From: Ignavibacteria bacterium
GTDB taxonomy: Bacteria > Bacteroidota > Ignavibacteria > Tepidaquicellales > Tepidaquicellaceae
Length of the DNA: 64,000 bases
Assembly (NCBI GenBank): GCA_016719565.1
Contig: JADJYU010000013.1
Location: 62,001 to 126,000, forward strand
Direction of reading: 5' to 3'
Within the stretch, counting starts at the first letter, position 1; the number at the start of each line of letters is the position of its first letter. Below the pieces are notes generated by a model. That model saw only the letters and a list, made by a program, of their open reading frames with translations. It was not told the origin of the DNA and made no database searches. Below, in pieces: positions 51,727-59,968 of the stretch. The position numbers and the translations under genes were made by a program.

Positions 51727-53147
51727 ATCTGAGTTACCTGTATCATATTTGCGGAATCTGAATGTGAAAACGGCATGGGAGCAATGATAACAATCCTGTC
51801 ACCTTTATTCAGTATTTTATTTTCGAGAATTTTTTTAAAGATCATCTCTGTTGTTTCCTCTAAACTTTTGCTTCTTTTAATATAAATTGATTCAACTCCC
51901 CAGATCAGTTTACATTTTTTAATAATGCTGACTATGTTTGTAGCGGAAATTATCTGCGCATTCGGACGGTGATTTGACAATAACAGCGGAGACTTGCCTG
52001 TGTGAGAAATAGTTATAATTGCTTTAGCATTTACCCTCGTTGAGATCTCCGCAGCGGAATTACAAATTGTATGCAGAGTGTTTTCAGGTGAATCCTCGAC
52101 AAACATATCCTTAAAGTAAACGGATTTTTTTACCGTTTCAGTTTTCAGAATAATTTTTTTCATTGTATTTACAGCGAGTACAGGATGTTTGCCTGTAGAC
52201 GTTTCCGCAGAAAGCATTACGCAGTCAGTACCGTCGAGTATGGCGTTTGCAATGTCGGATGCTTCAGCTCTTGTCGGACCGGGATTCTCGATCATAGATT
52301 CCAGCATCTGTGTAGCGGTGATCACGGGTTTAATGGATTCATTACATTTTTTTATGATCTTCTTCTGAATGATCGGAACTTCTTCAGTTGAAATTTCAAC
52401 TCCCATATCTCCCCGAGCAACCATAATCATATCTGATTCCCTGATGATAGAATCAATATTTTCAACTGCTTCAGCTCTTTCGATTTTTGCAATGAGAGGT
52501 ATTTTACATTTTTTGGAATTCAATAATTCTCTTACATACCTCATATCATCCGCGCTTCTTACAAAACTGACAGCAATGAAATCTACATTATTCCTTATAC
52601 CGAAATCCAGATCATTTAAATCTTTGTCAGTAAGTAACGGAAGGTTCAGTTTCATATTCGGAAGATTGATTCCCTTTTTCTCCTTTAATATCCCTCCCGA
52701 AATTATTTCACATTCGATAATTCTTTTAATCGGTTTTACAGATACAACACGCAGCTTTAATCTTCCGTCATCGAGAAGAATGATCTGATTTTTATTGAGA
52801 TCATTAATAAGAAAAGGATAATTAGTAGAAAACATTTTAAAGTTTCCAATTAACGGATCAGAAGTTATCTTTATCATCTCTCCTTCAGCAAGAAATATTT
52901 CACCGTTTTCAAGATTACCGACTCTGATCTTCGGACCTGAAATATCCTGAATTATTGCAATTATTTTACCTTTGATTTTTCCCGCTTCTCTTATGTTTTT
53001 TATATACTTCTTATGAATATCCTGTGTACCGTGTGAAAAATTCAGCCTCGCCGCATCCATGCCCGCATCTATGAGCATGCCTATCTTCTCAACAGTATCA
53101 ACAGCGGGACCTATCGTGCAAATAATTTTTGTTTTCTTATAAATCAT
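51723..53147 (-). CDS. pyk: Pyruvate kinase
   Basis: Makes pyruvate and ATP from phosphoenolpyruvate. 474 residues, starting MIYKKTKIICTIGPAVDTVEKIGMLIDAGMDAARLNFSHG. It has QDISGPKIRVG, LPLLTDKDLNDLDFGIRNNVDFIAVSF, the catalytic IPLIAKIERAEAVENID, MVARGDMGVEI, KPVITATQMLESMI and PTRAEASDIANAILDGTD. The C-terminal domain (about 350-474) is complete. It overlaps the downstream ypdA-like gene and is divergent from the SDR gene, with 78 bp between starts. Confidence 0.96.
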   Translation of the reverse strand: MIYKKTKIICTIGPAVDTVEKIGMLIDAGMDAARLNFSHGTQDIHKKYIKNIREAGKIKGKIIAIIQDISGPKIRVGNLENGEIFLAEGEMIKITSDPLIGNFKMFSTNYPFLINDLNKNQIILLDDGRLKLRVVSVKPIKRIIECEIISGGILKEKKGINLPNMKLNLPLLTDKDLNDLDFGIRNNVDFIAVSFVRSADDMRYVRELLNSKKCKIPLIAKIERAEAVENIDSIIRESDMIMVARGDMGVEISTEEVPIIQKKIIKKCNESIKPVITATQMLESMIENPGPTRAEASDIANAILDGTDCVMLSAETSTGKHPVLAVNTMKKIILKTETVKKSVYFKDMFVEDSPENTLHTICNSAAEISTRVNAKAIITISHTGKSPLLLSNHRPNAQIISATNIVSIIKKCKLIWGVESIYIKRSKSLEETTEMIFKKILENKILNKGDRIVIIAPMPFSHSDSANMIQVTQI

Positions 53148-53225
53148 TTATTATGTATTTTTATCATAAATAAATTTTGCCTCTCAAAATATCCATTCAT
53201 AAACTTTATAAAAAGTTATTTGTAA

Positions 53226-54002
53226 ATGAGCATACTCAAAGGAAAAAATGTACTTATCACAGGAGCAACGAGTGGTATTGGAAAAGCCGCTGCGGTTAAA
53301 TTTGCCGAAAATAATTCTAATCTGATTTTAATAGGCAGAAGAAAAGACAGGCTTGCAGAATTATCAGATCAGCTTGTAAGTGACTATAAAATAAAAGTCG
53401 AATTCATTCAGGCGGATGTCAGAGATTATAAGAGCTTGTCCCGGATCATTGAATCTCAGTCTGAGCTATTTAAAAATACTGACATTCTTATTAATAATGC
53501 CGGACTTGCAAGAGGCTTCAGTCATATTTCCGGCGGAGATATCTCGGACTGGGATGAAATGATAGATACAAATATAAAAGGACTTCTATATGTATCAAGA
53601 TGTATTGTGCCGTTTATGATTAAGAATAATTCCGGACATGTAATTAATATAGGATCAATAGCAGGCAGGGAAGTCTATCCGAACGGTAATGTTTACTGCG
53701 CAACAAAACATGCAGTGGATGCAATAACAAAAGGGCTCCGAATGGAACTTGTAAACACGGATATAAAAGTTACAACTATAGATCCCGGGCTTGTGGAAAC
53801 GGAGTTCAGTCTTGTCCGATACAGAGGCGACGCTGAAAAAGCAGGAGCGGCATATACCGGAATGAAACCGCTGACACCTGAAGACGTTGCTGAAGCAATT
53901 ATCTTTGCCGCTTCGCGAAATGAAAATTTTGTAGTAGCTGAAATGGTATTACTGCCGAAAGCGCAGGCAAGTGTTATGGTGATTGACAGAAAGAATGTAT
54001 AA
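53226..54002 (+). CDS. Short-chain dehydrogenase/reductase
   Basis: 258 residues with the classical SDR layout: nucleotide-binding TGATSGIGKAAAVKFAE, ILINNAGLARG, INIGSIAGREVYPNGNVYCATKHAVDA with catalytic Ser, Tyr and Lys, and TIDPGLVETEFSLVRYRGD. The pattern is close to the serine 3-dehydrogenase / YdfG-like subgroup, which is NADP-dependent, but the substrate is not known. It is divergent from pyk. The bases after the stop (54002-54030) are a short ATGGAAA tandem repeat, about four copies. Confidence 0.93.
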   Translation: MSILKGKNVLITGATSGIGKAAAVKFAENNSNLILIGRRKDRLAELSDQLVSDYKIKVEFIQADVRDYKSLSRIIESQSELFKNTDILINNAGLARGFSHISGGDISDWDEMIDTNIKGLLYVSRCIVPFMIKNNSGHVINIGSIAGREVYPNGNVYCATKHAVDAITKGLRMELVNTDIKVTTIDPGLVETEFSLVRYRGDAEKAGAAYTGMKPLTPEDVAEAIIFAASRNENFVVAEMVLLPKAQASVMVIDRKNV

Positions 54003-54030
54003 TGGAAAATGGAAAATGGAAAATGGGTAA
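54002..54030. repeat. Short ATGGAAA tandem repeat
   Basis: Four near-identical 8-bp units ATGGAAA(A) directly after the SDR stop codon, of the low-complexity type frequent between genes in this phylum. Confidence 0.7.
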
Positions 54031-54071
54031 TGATGATCTGTTGAGATAATTAAAACTGTCTGCCTTTATTT

Positions 54072-55313
54072 TCAGTAAAGTAAATACTTACTTCTTAACG
54101 CTCTGAAATTATCAAGCTCCTGTTTATAACCGGCTAATATTTCGTCACTTGTATCACCTCTCTGAACTGCAATTCTTAATCTGTCAGTACCGGCCAGCTT
54201 ATCTATGAATTTATTTTCCTTTATCTCAAATCCCGGAAAAAGTTTATTCAGACTGACAAGTAATGCAATTCCCGTTTTAACAGGTTCAAACATTTTCTTA
54301 TCCGTCACTTTTATATAAACCCCACTGCATTGCTCTCCCACATATTTCGGAGGATTGGAAGGACTTGTAATTGTAGTGGGTATAAAATCAATTTTCTCAA
54401 AACTAACTCCTTTCAGTCCGAGTGAATTCATTTCATCTGCAAGAATATTTCCGTCACAATACGGTGCGCCGACATATTCAAACGGTCTGTCTGTTCCTCT
54501 TCCTTCGGAAAAGTTAGTTCCTTCGAAGAGGCAGGTCCCGGGATAAGCCAGAGCTGATGAAAGATAATAAATATTTGGGGAAGGTTTTATCCAGGAAAGA
54601 TCAAGAGATTCATAATCAGTTTCTCTTGTATAGTTTTGCATACGGCTGACAAACAATCTGCAATCATTATTAAAATATTCTGTATTGATATATCCTGCAA
54701 GCTCTCCCGAGGTCATACCATACGCGATCGGTATATCTATCATTCCTACAAATGACTCCTGATTTTCATCAAGCATGTAGCCGTCTGTATAATTCCCGTC
54801 AGGCATTAATGGTCTGTCGCATACTATAAAATCTTTTCCGAGTTCTGTAGCTGCCTCCATGCAGTAAAACATCGTATTAATGAAAGTATAGAATCTGGCT
54901 CCGACATCCTGAATGTCATAGACCAGTATATCAACATCAGCAAGGTCTGCGGCTTCCGGTTTTTTTGAACTGCCGTAAAGTGAGATCACCGGCAGTCCGG
55001 TATTTTCATCTGTAAAGTTTTCGTCCCTGTCATCACCTCTCAGACCGTGTTCAGGTGTAAATATTTTTACGACATTAGCTGACTTTATTAATTCATCAAG
55101 AAAAAACTTCCCGTCAGCAGTAACTCCGCTTCTGTTTGTAATGAGAGCTATTCTTTTGCCAGTAAGCTTATCCTTTTCATTAAGCAGAAGATTTTCATTA
55201 CCTAACAGAAATTTATTTCCATACTTAATATTATGTGCATTAGTATCAGCATAAGGTACTGCTGTAAATAAATACAGTACCGATATTATTATTATTATGT
55301 ATCCGAATTTCAT
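54072..55313 (-). CDS. DUF1343 (NamZ-like exo-N-acetylmuramidase) family protein
   Basis: 413 residues with a signal peptide (YIIIIISVLYLFTAVPYADT). Family landmarks are GKRIALITNRSGVTADGKFFLDELI, VKIFTPEHGLRGDDRDENF, PVISLYGSSKKPEAADLADVDILVYDIQDVGARFYTFI and PSPNIYYLSSALAYPGTCLFEGTNFSEGRGTDRPFEYVGAPY near 250-290. Characterised DUF1343 proteins (NamZ) remove terminal MurNAc from peptidoglycan fragments. It may work with the GH3 N-acetylglucosaminidase at 8.5-10.3 kb, although the genes are far apart. Confidence 0.9.
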   Translation of the reverse strand: MKFGYIIIIISVLYLFTAVPYADTNAHNIKYGNKFLLGNENLLLNEKDKLTGKRIALITNRSGVTADGKFFLDELIKSANVVKIFTPEHGLRGDDRDENFTDENTGLPVISLYGSSKKPEAADLADVDILVYDIQDVGARFYTFINTMFYCMEAATELGKDFIVCDRPLMPDGNYTDGYMLDENQESFVGMIDIPIAYGMTSGELAGYINTEYFNNDCRLFVSRMQNYTRETDYESLDLSWIKPSPNIYYLSSALAYPGTCLFEGTNFSEGRGTDRPFEYVGAPYCDGNILADEMNSLGLKGVSFEKIDFIPTTITSPSNPPKYVGEQCSGVYIKVTDKKMFEPVKTGIALLVSLNKLFPGFEIKENKFIDKLAGTDRLRIAVQRGDTSDEILAGYKQELDNFRALRSKYLLY

Positions 55314-55363
55314 TCTGAAATATTTTTTATAATATAAACTTCCGTAAAACTAATTAAAATAAA

Positions 55364-55393
55364 AAATGCAGTTAAAAATTATTAACTGCATTT
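55364..55393 (-). terminator. Intrinsic terminator after pepA
   Basis: Twelve-base arms AAATGCAGTTAA and TTAACTGCATTT, six-base loop, T-rich on the minus-strand side. It lies about 26 bp after the pepA stop. Confidence 0.8.
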
Positions 55394-55418
55394 AATAAAG
55401 AATGATCTTGGAGGAAAA

Positions 55419-56936
55419 TTATTTTTTTAGTTTATTGCTTTCATTCATTAAATACTGAGTTACAAGTCTGACGCCCGAACCGGTCGCATTTTTAGGATCG
55501 TAATCAGTTTCAGAAGATCTCATTGCAGTTGCGGCGATGTCAAGATGAGCCCATGGATAATCACCGATAAACCTTTTAAGAAACATACCTGCAAGAATTG
55601 TGCCTGCCTGTTTTACTACGCCGGAATTTCTGACGTCAGCGATTTCAGAATCTATCATTTTATCATATTCATCCCAAAGAGGAAGCTGCCATACTCTGTC
55701 GTATGTCTGATCACCAGCAGTTATAATTTGGTCGATGAGTTTCTGATCATTTCCCATGACTATGGAAGCAACGCTTCCGATAGCGATAACACTAGCGCCC
55801 GTAAGTGTTGCAAGATCTATTACTGCGGCAGGTTTATATTTCGAGGCGTAAGATAATGCATCAGCCAGAATGAGTCTTCCTTCAGCGTCAGTATTATCCA
55901 CTTCTATTGTAAGACCGTTATAAGCTTTGATCACATCACCCGGCTTAAACGCTTTGCCGTCAGGCATATTCTCCACGCAGGGAATAAGTCCAATCACATT
56001 CAGCTTCAGATCAAGCTGTGTGATCGCATTAAATATTCCGACCACAGCAGCAGCGCCTCCCATATCCAGTTTCATCATTGCCATTCCTGCAGAAGGCTTG
56101 ATCGAAATTCCGCCGCTGTCAAACGTAACGCCTTTGCCAACCACTACATAAGGTTTGTCATTCTTCTTTCCGCCTTTGTATTCCATAATTATAAACTTCG
56201 GCTCATGCTCACTGCCCTGCGCTACACCGAGTACGCCTCTCATGCCAAGCTTTTCTATCTGTGATTTATTAAGGATCTGAGCGGAAAATTTATTCAGCCT
56301 GGCAAGCGCCTGAACTCTTTTAGCAAGCTCTGCAGGAAACATTACATTTGAAGGTTCATTGCCGAGATCTCTCGCCATATTAGTTGATTCTCCGATGACC
56401 GTTCCGCTTCTGATGCCTTCCTGAATTTCTTTTGCATATTTTCCAAGTGAATTATATTGTGAGAAAAGAATAATTTCTTTTATGTAATGAATTTCCTGAT
56501 CATCTTTTTTTGTGTAATATTTATCAAATGAATATAAAGCAAGAAGAGAACTGATAGTCTGAGCTCTTGTAATGTCTTCTATCTCAACTCCTTTTAATGT
56601 AAGGTCCTGAAGTATTTCAACGGCAACAGTTTTGATCTTATGAGATTTTACTTTTTTTATCCCGCGGGCGGTGGCTTTTCGAACTTTTTCAAGAGTTAAT
56701 TTTTCCTTTAATCCAAGTCCTGATAATATGATCCTGTGCTTATCAGTATAAACGAGAACTGTCTGCTTTTCCTTACCTTCAAAATCTTCCAGGCTGATAC
56801 TTGCGATTTTGCAGTTAAGTAATTCCTCTATGAGCCTTAGTTCTTCACTGAATAATTTCTTATCCTGATAACAAAGAAATATGTATGCCTGCGCCTTTAA
56901 TTTTTCTATCGATGTTTTTTCAAAAATGATTTTCAT
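55419..56936 (-). CDS. pepA: Leucyl aminopeptidase (M17 family)
   Basis: 505-residue cytosolic aminopeptidase with two zinc or manganese ions per site. The C-terminal catalytic domain has VVVGKGVTFDSGGISIKP (Lys268, Asp273), MKLDMGGAAAVVG (Asp291) and NTDAEGRLILADALSYA (348-364, metal ligands and Arg), followed by ATLTGASVIAIGS. The N-terminal ~180 residues are the family's variable domain. Length is normal. The gene follows nrnA by 18 bp and is probably in the same transcript. Confidence 0.95.
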   Translation of the reverse strand: MKIIFEKTSIEKLKAQAYIFLCYQDKKLFSEELRLIEELLNCKIASISLEDFEGKEKQTVLVYTDKHRIILSGLGLKEKLTLEKVRKATARGIKKVKSHKIKTVAVEILQDLTLKGVEIEDITRAQTISSLLALYSFDKYYTKKDDQEIHYIKEIILFSQYNSLGKYAKEIQEGIRSGTVIGESTNMARDLGNEPSNVMFPAELAKRVQALARLNKFSAQILNKSQIEKLGMRGVLGVAQGSEHEPKFIIMEYKGGKKNDKPYVVVGKGVTFDSGGISIKPSAGMAMMKLDMGGAAAVVGIFNAITQLDLKLNVIGLIPCVENMPDGKAFKPGDVIKAYNGLTIEVDNTDAEGRLILADALSYASKYKPAAVIDLATLTGASVIAIGSVASIVMGNDQKLIDQIITAGDQTYDRVWQLPLWDEYDKMIDSEIADVRNSGVVKQAGTILAGMFLKRFIGDYPWAHLDIAATAMRSSETDYDPKNATGSGVRLVTQYLMNESNKLKK

Positions 56937-56954
56937 TTTTTAACTTTAAGTTTA

Positions 56955-57947
56955 TTATATATAATTATTTAAATCTTTTAAAATTCTTTCTTTCAATTCC
57001 GGAATAGTAACATCCTTAACATTAGAACCTGCTGCATTCTTGTGTCCTCCTCCGCCGTATTCCTTAGCCAGTTTACTGACATCGATATCTCCTTTGGATC
57101 TGAATGATACTTTTATATTATCTCTTAATTCAACAAGAACGATCCCTATTTTTATTCCTTCTATGTTCATAAGGATGCCTGTGAATCCTTCTATATGCTG
57201 TATGTCAAGTCCGAGAGAGCTGAAGTCCTTCTGAGTTACGACGCCGGTTACTACTTTGTTGTCATAATAAAATTCAAAACTTTCTATGAACATTGCCATG
57301 AGCTTTAGGTTCTCTTTTGAAGTAGTTGCAAATATATTTTCATACAGTGAAACCGGATCAGCTCCTTTGTCAATAAGGTCAGCGCAGACACGGAATACTT
57401 CTGATGTAGTCCTTGGAAATCTGAATGAACCCGTATCTGTCATTATTCCGACATATAGGGATGAAGAAATATTCTGCGTAAGATATTTTTCATCATCATC
57501 TTTTATATAATCATAAAGTATAGAGCAGTTCGACGGATACTCTGTATTTGAAATGTACAAGGTAAATTTATCAGGGTCTATACCCGTGTGATGATCAATG
57601 CAGAGTTTATTAGCTTTTGAAGATTCTATATATTTCTCGAGAGATTTAGTTCTCTTAAAATCATTTGTATCAAGTATAATTATAAGATCGGCATTTTCCA
57701 GAAGAGAAATACATTCTTCCTTATTTTCATAAAAAACTTTTATTGAATTACCGGGATCCATGAATTTAAAATTGAACGGTGTTTCGGAGTGATTAATAAT
57801 TACAGGATGCTTACCTTTTAAACGGAGATATTCGGAAAATGCCATTACGCTTCCTATTGCATCTCCGTCAGGTACTACATGAGTTGTTAAAATTATCCTG
57901 CTGCTTTCATCGATAAGCTTTCTTACTTCCCGGAAGTTATTTTGCAA
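56955..57947 (-). CDS. nrnA: DHH-family phosphoesterase, NrnA-like oligoribonuclease / pAp phosphatase
   Basis: 330 residues with DHH domain motifs VVPDGDAIGSVMAF, DLIIILDTNDFKR, LCIDHHTG and IMTDTGSFRFPRTT (Asp and His metal ligands), then the DHHA1 domain with YGGGGHKNAAGS for substrate recognition. NrnA-type proteins degrade nano-RNA and pAp. The start is the ATG at 57947. The 290-bp space upstream to the IS110 leader (57948-58249) is AT-rich; a GCTGCGG/CCGC-like palindrome near 58027 is all I see there. Confidence 0.93.
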   Translation of the reverse strand: MQNNFREVRKLIDESSRIILTTHVVPDGDAIGSVMAFSEYLRLKGKHPVIINHSETPFNFKFMDPGNSIKVFYENKEECISLLENADLIIILDTNDFKRTKSLEKYIESSKANKLCIDHHTGIDPDKFTLYISNTEYPSNCSILYDYIKDDDEKYLTQNISSSLYVGIMTDTGSFRFPRTTSEVFRVCADLIDKGADPVSLYENIFATTSKENLKLMAMFIESFEFYYDNKVVTGVVTQKDFSSLGLDIQHIEGFTGILMNIEGIKIGIVLVELRDNIKVSFRSKGDIDVSKLAKEYGGGGHKNAAGSNVKDVTIPELKERILKDLNNYI

Positions 57948-58249
57948 TTTATTTGATATATGTGAAAAACAAACAAAATAATTTATTCAGGTAACTATAA
58001 CAATTGCAAATTTTCACTTAACCGGACACCGCTGCGGATCTAAATATAACGAGTTCAGTCTAATTTATTCACCGTATCTGCTTTCAGTAAAATTATCATC
58101 CGATTGCGAAAGAAATTTTTTAAACCTTATTGCTGAACAATATTTATGATGTGATTCTCTTTACTGTTAAATGTTTATTTATATTTTTTTAATTCATAAA
58201 AGTTTAATTTGATTTGTTTAAAAAATTTTTGTGCCGTCGGTAAATTAAC

Positions 58250-58345
58250 AAAGGGCTCACTTTCAATTTGAGTTAGTACGAATTAATTTCGTAGTAATAC
58301 GATTTTTCGTAGAAAAATGAACTTCTTAACTGAAAGGAACCCTTT
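58250..58345 (+). promoter_or_regulatory. Structured leader of the IS110-family transposase
   Basis: AAAGGG..ACTTTCA at 58250-58265 is nearly complementary to TGAAAGG..CCCTTT at 58331-58345, which ends at the ATG. The pairing would cover the ribosome binding site (GAAAGGA). Between the arms lie two more small palindromes (ACGAATTAATTTCGT). This can limit transposase translation or be part of the element's left end. Confidence 0.5.
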
Positions 58346-59359
58346 ATGAAACAAATTACAAAAAATGAAATTTACAAGCACTACATTGCCTTAGACTGGT
58401 CCAAATCAAATTTTGCATTAGCATCAATCCGTGATTCCGGAACAAAGTATAAAGTAGTTGAACATCCGCCTGACTTAAAGATATTGAAGCAATGTCTGAA
58501 AGAGCTGCCTGGAAAGAAGATTTTGACAATTGAAGAAACAACTACAGCACAGTGGCTTTATGTTGAGCTGAAAGATTATGTGGATAAAATATTGATCTGC
58601 GAACCTTTTCAAAACAAGCTTTTAAACAGCGGTGCGAAGAATGATAAGATCGATTCTGTAAAGTTATGTACACTACTGCGAAACGGATCTTTAAAGGAAG
58701 TATATCATACGAGAGATGAATTATATAAGCTTAGAAAACTGGTAAGTGTTTATGAAGATTTCGTGAATGCATCAGTTAGATTGAAGAATCAACGCTCCTC
58801 AATGTTTCTCTCGGAAGGAAAAGATCATAAAAAGGAAAAGATTCTGACGGGTAATACAATTAACAAGTTCATTACTCAAAAACAAAATCTAAGCATAGAT
58901 CATTTTGCTTTGATGAGAAAAGAGTTTGAACTGATATTTAAAAAGATAGAAAAAGAAAATCTGACAATTCAGCGTTTGGTCAGGATATCAGGTATAGCTG
59001 TCAAACTGGCAGTAATGATCCTTGCAATAGTAATAGATGCAAACCGGTTTGAGAACAAATATAAATACTATGCCTATACCGGATTGGTAAAGCATTTTAA
59101 AAAGAGCGGTGACAGAGATTATGGCAAAAGGAATGCCAGACACAGCAGAAGATTGAAGCGGTGTTACAAGATAGCGGCAAATGCGGCAATTATCGGAAAG
59201 AATGACATAAGAGAATATTATGAACATTTATTGCAGAGCAACTATAGTTTCGAGGATGCAAGAAATCAAATAGCAAGATATATAGCAAAAGCCACTTATG
59301 CTGTAATGAAAAATGAAACAGATTACCGGCCATATCAATGGAGAGAAAACATTAAGTAA
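58346..59359 (+). CDS. IS110-family transposase (DEDD)
   Basis: 337 residues. N-terminal DEDD (RuvC-like) domain: Asp17 in ALDWSKSNFALASI, Glu63 in TIEETT, Asp100 and Asp103 in AKNDKIDSVKL. A helical linker (about 120-200) leads to the C-terminal Tnp domain, RISGIAVKLAVMILAIVIDANRF, YAYTGLVKHFKKSGDRDYGKRNARHSRRLKRCY, whose Ser254 is in the position of the family's catalytic serine. IS110 elements use a bridge RNA encoded beside the gene to choose donor and target. The element has no obvious terminal inverted repeats, as usual for the family, and its exact ends are not determined. Confidence 0.9.
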   Translation: MKQITKNEIYKHYIALDWSKSNFALASIRDSGTKYKVVEHPPDLKILKQCLKELPGKKILTIEETTTAQWLYVELKDYVDKILICEPFQNKLLNSGAKNDKIDSVKLCTLLRNGSLKEVYHTRDELYKLRKLVSVYEDFVNASVRLKNQRSSMFLSEGKDHKKEKILTGNTINKFITQKQNLSIDHFALMRKEFELIFKKIEKENLTIQRLVRISGIAVKLAVMILAIVIDANRFENKYKYYAYTGLVKHFKKSGDRDYGKRNARHSRRLKRCYKIAANAAIIGKNDIREYYEHLLQSNYSFEDARNQIARYIAKATYAVMKNETDYRPYQWRENIK

Positions 59360-59499
59360 CATCTCATAGATAAAAAGCCGGTCAGTTTTACAAATTAAGA
59401 AATGATCTATAATTCGGAAGATAGGTTCATACACCAACATACTCCTTTATGAGAGTCAACCGTCGGTTAACCGCTTCCGGTTTAAAATTATAATTTACA

Positions 59500-59810
59500 A
59501 TAGCCTTCGAGGCTCATATAGACGTTTGATTTAAAAAACCATTAGACCCAGAAGTAAAGAAAGATCAAAACATACTTAAGTAAAAAAGATCAGCTGAAAT
59601 AATCTATAAAGAGATTGAGTCCATCAAGATTGATAGTGAGCCCCATAAGTCAAGAGGGCAAAAAAATATATTTTTTGTCAGAGGCGAAGTATGAACTTGA
59701 CTTATTTGTTAATAGATGTTGGTGTTCCAAAAGTTTGTACTACAAAACTTAATATTCTCTGCTATACTAAAACAAACTTTTGGCCAACAACAACAGTGTT
59801 GGCTAAGTTC
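59500..59810 (+). ncRNA. Structured non-coding region after the transposase, candidate bridge RNA
   Basis: No ORF of note. Strong pairings in order: AGCCT/AGGCT (59502-59514); ATAAGTCAAG with CTTGACTTAT (about 59646-59705), enclosing AAAAAATATATTTTTT; exact 12-base arms CCAAAAGTTTGT (59727-59738) and ACAAACTTTTGG (59772-59783); and directly next CCAACA..TGTTGG (59784-59802). Multi-hairpin non-coding DNA beside an IS110 gene is what is expected for a bridge RNA locus, and a 3' position would fit the IS1111-like group. Transcription is not shown. Confidence 0.5.
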
Positions 59811-59888
59811 GTAGTCATAAAGATTATTAAACCGAATTTAAATTAATTCCACAGATTTTGTGCCGCATCCCACATCACCATTCGTGAA

Positions 59889-59911
59889 GTAGCACAGATT
59901 ACCAATCTGTG
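59889..59911. repeat. REP-like palindrome with GTAG head
   Basis: GTAG followed by CACAGATT, three bases, AATCTGTG. It is a single unit, in the space between the IS110 element and the next T9SS gene, and is similar in layout to the units at 39125-39258. Confidence 0.68.
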
Positions 59912-59968
59912 GTTGATCGAATCCCAAATCCTCCAATCATACAAATCAAGGTTCAGACAATCTCAAAA

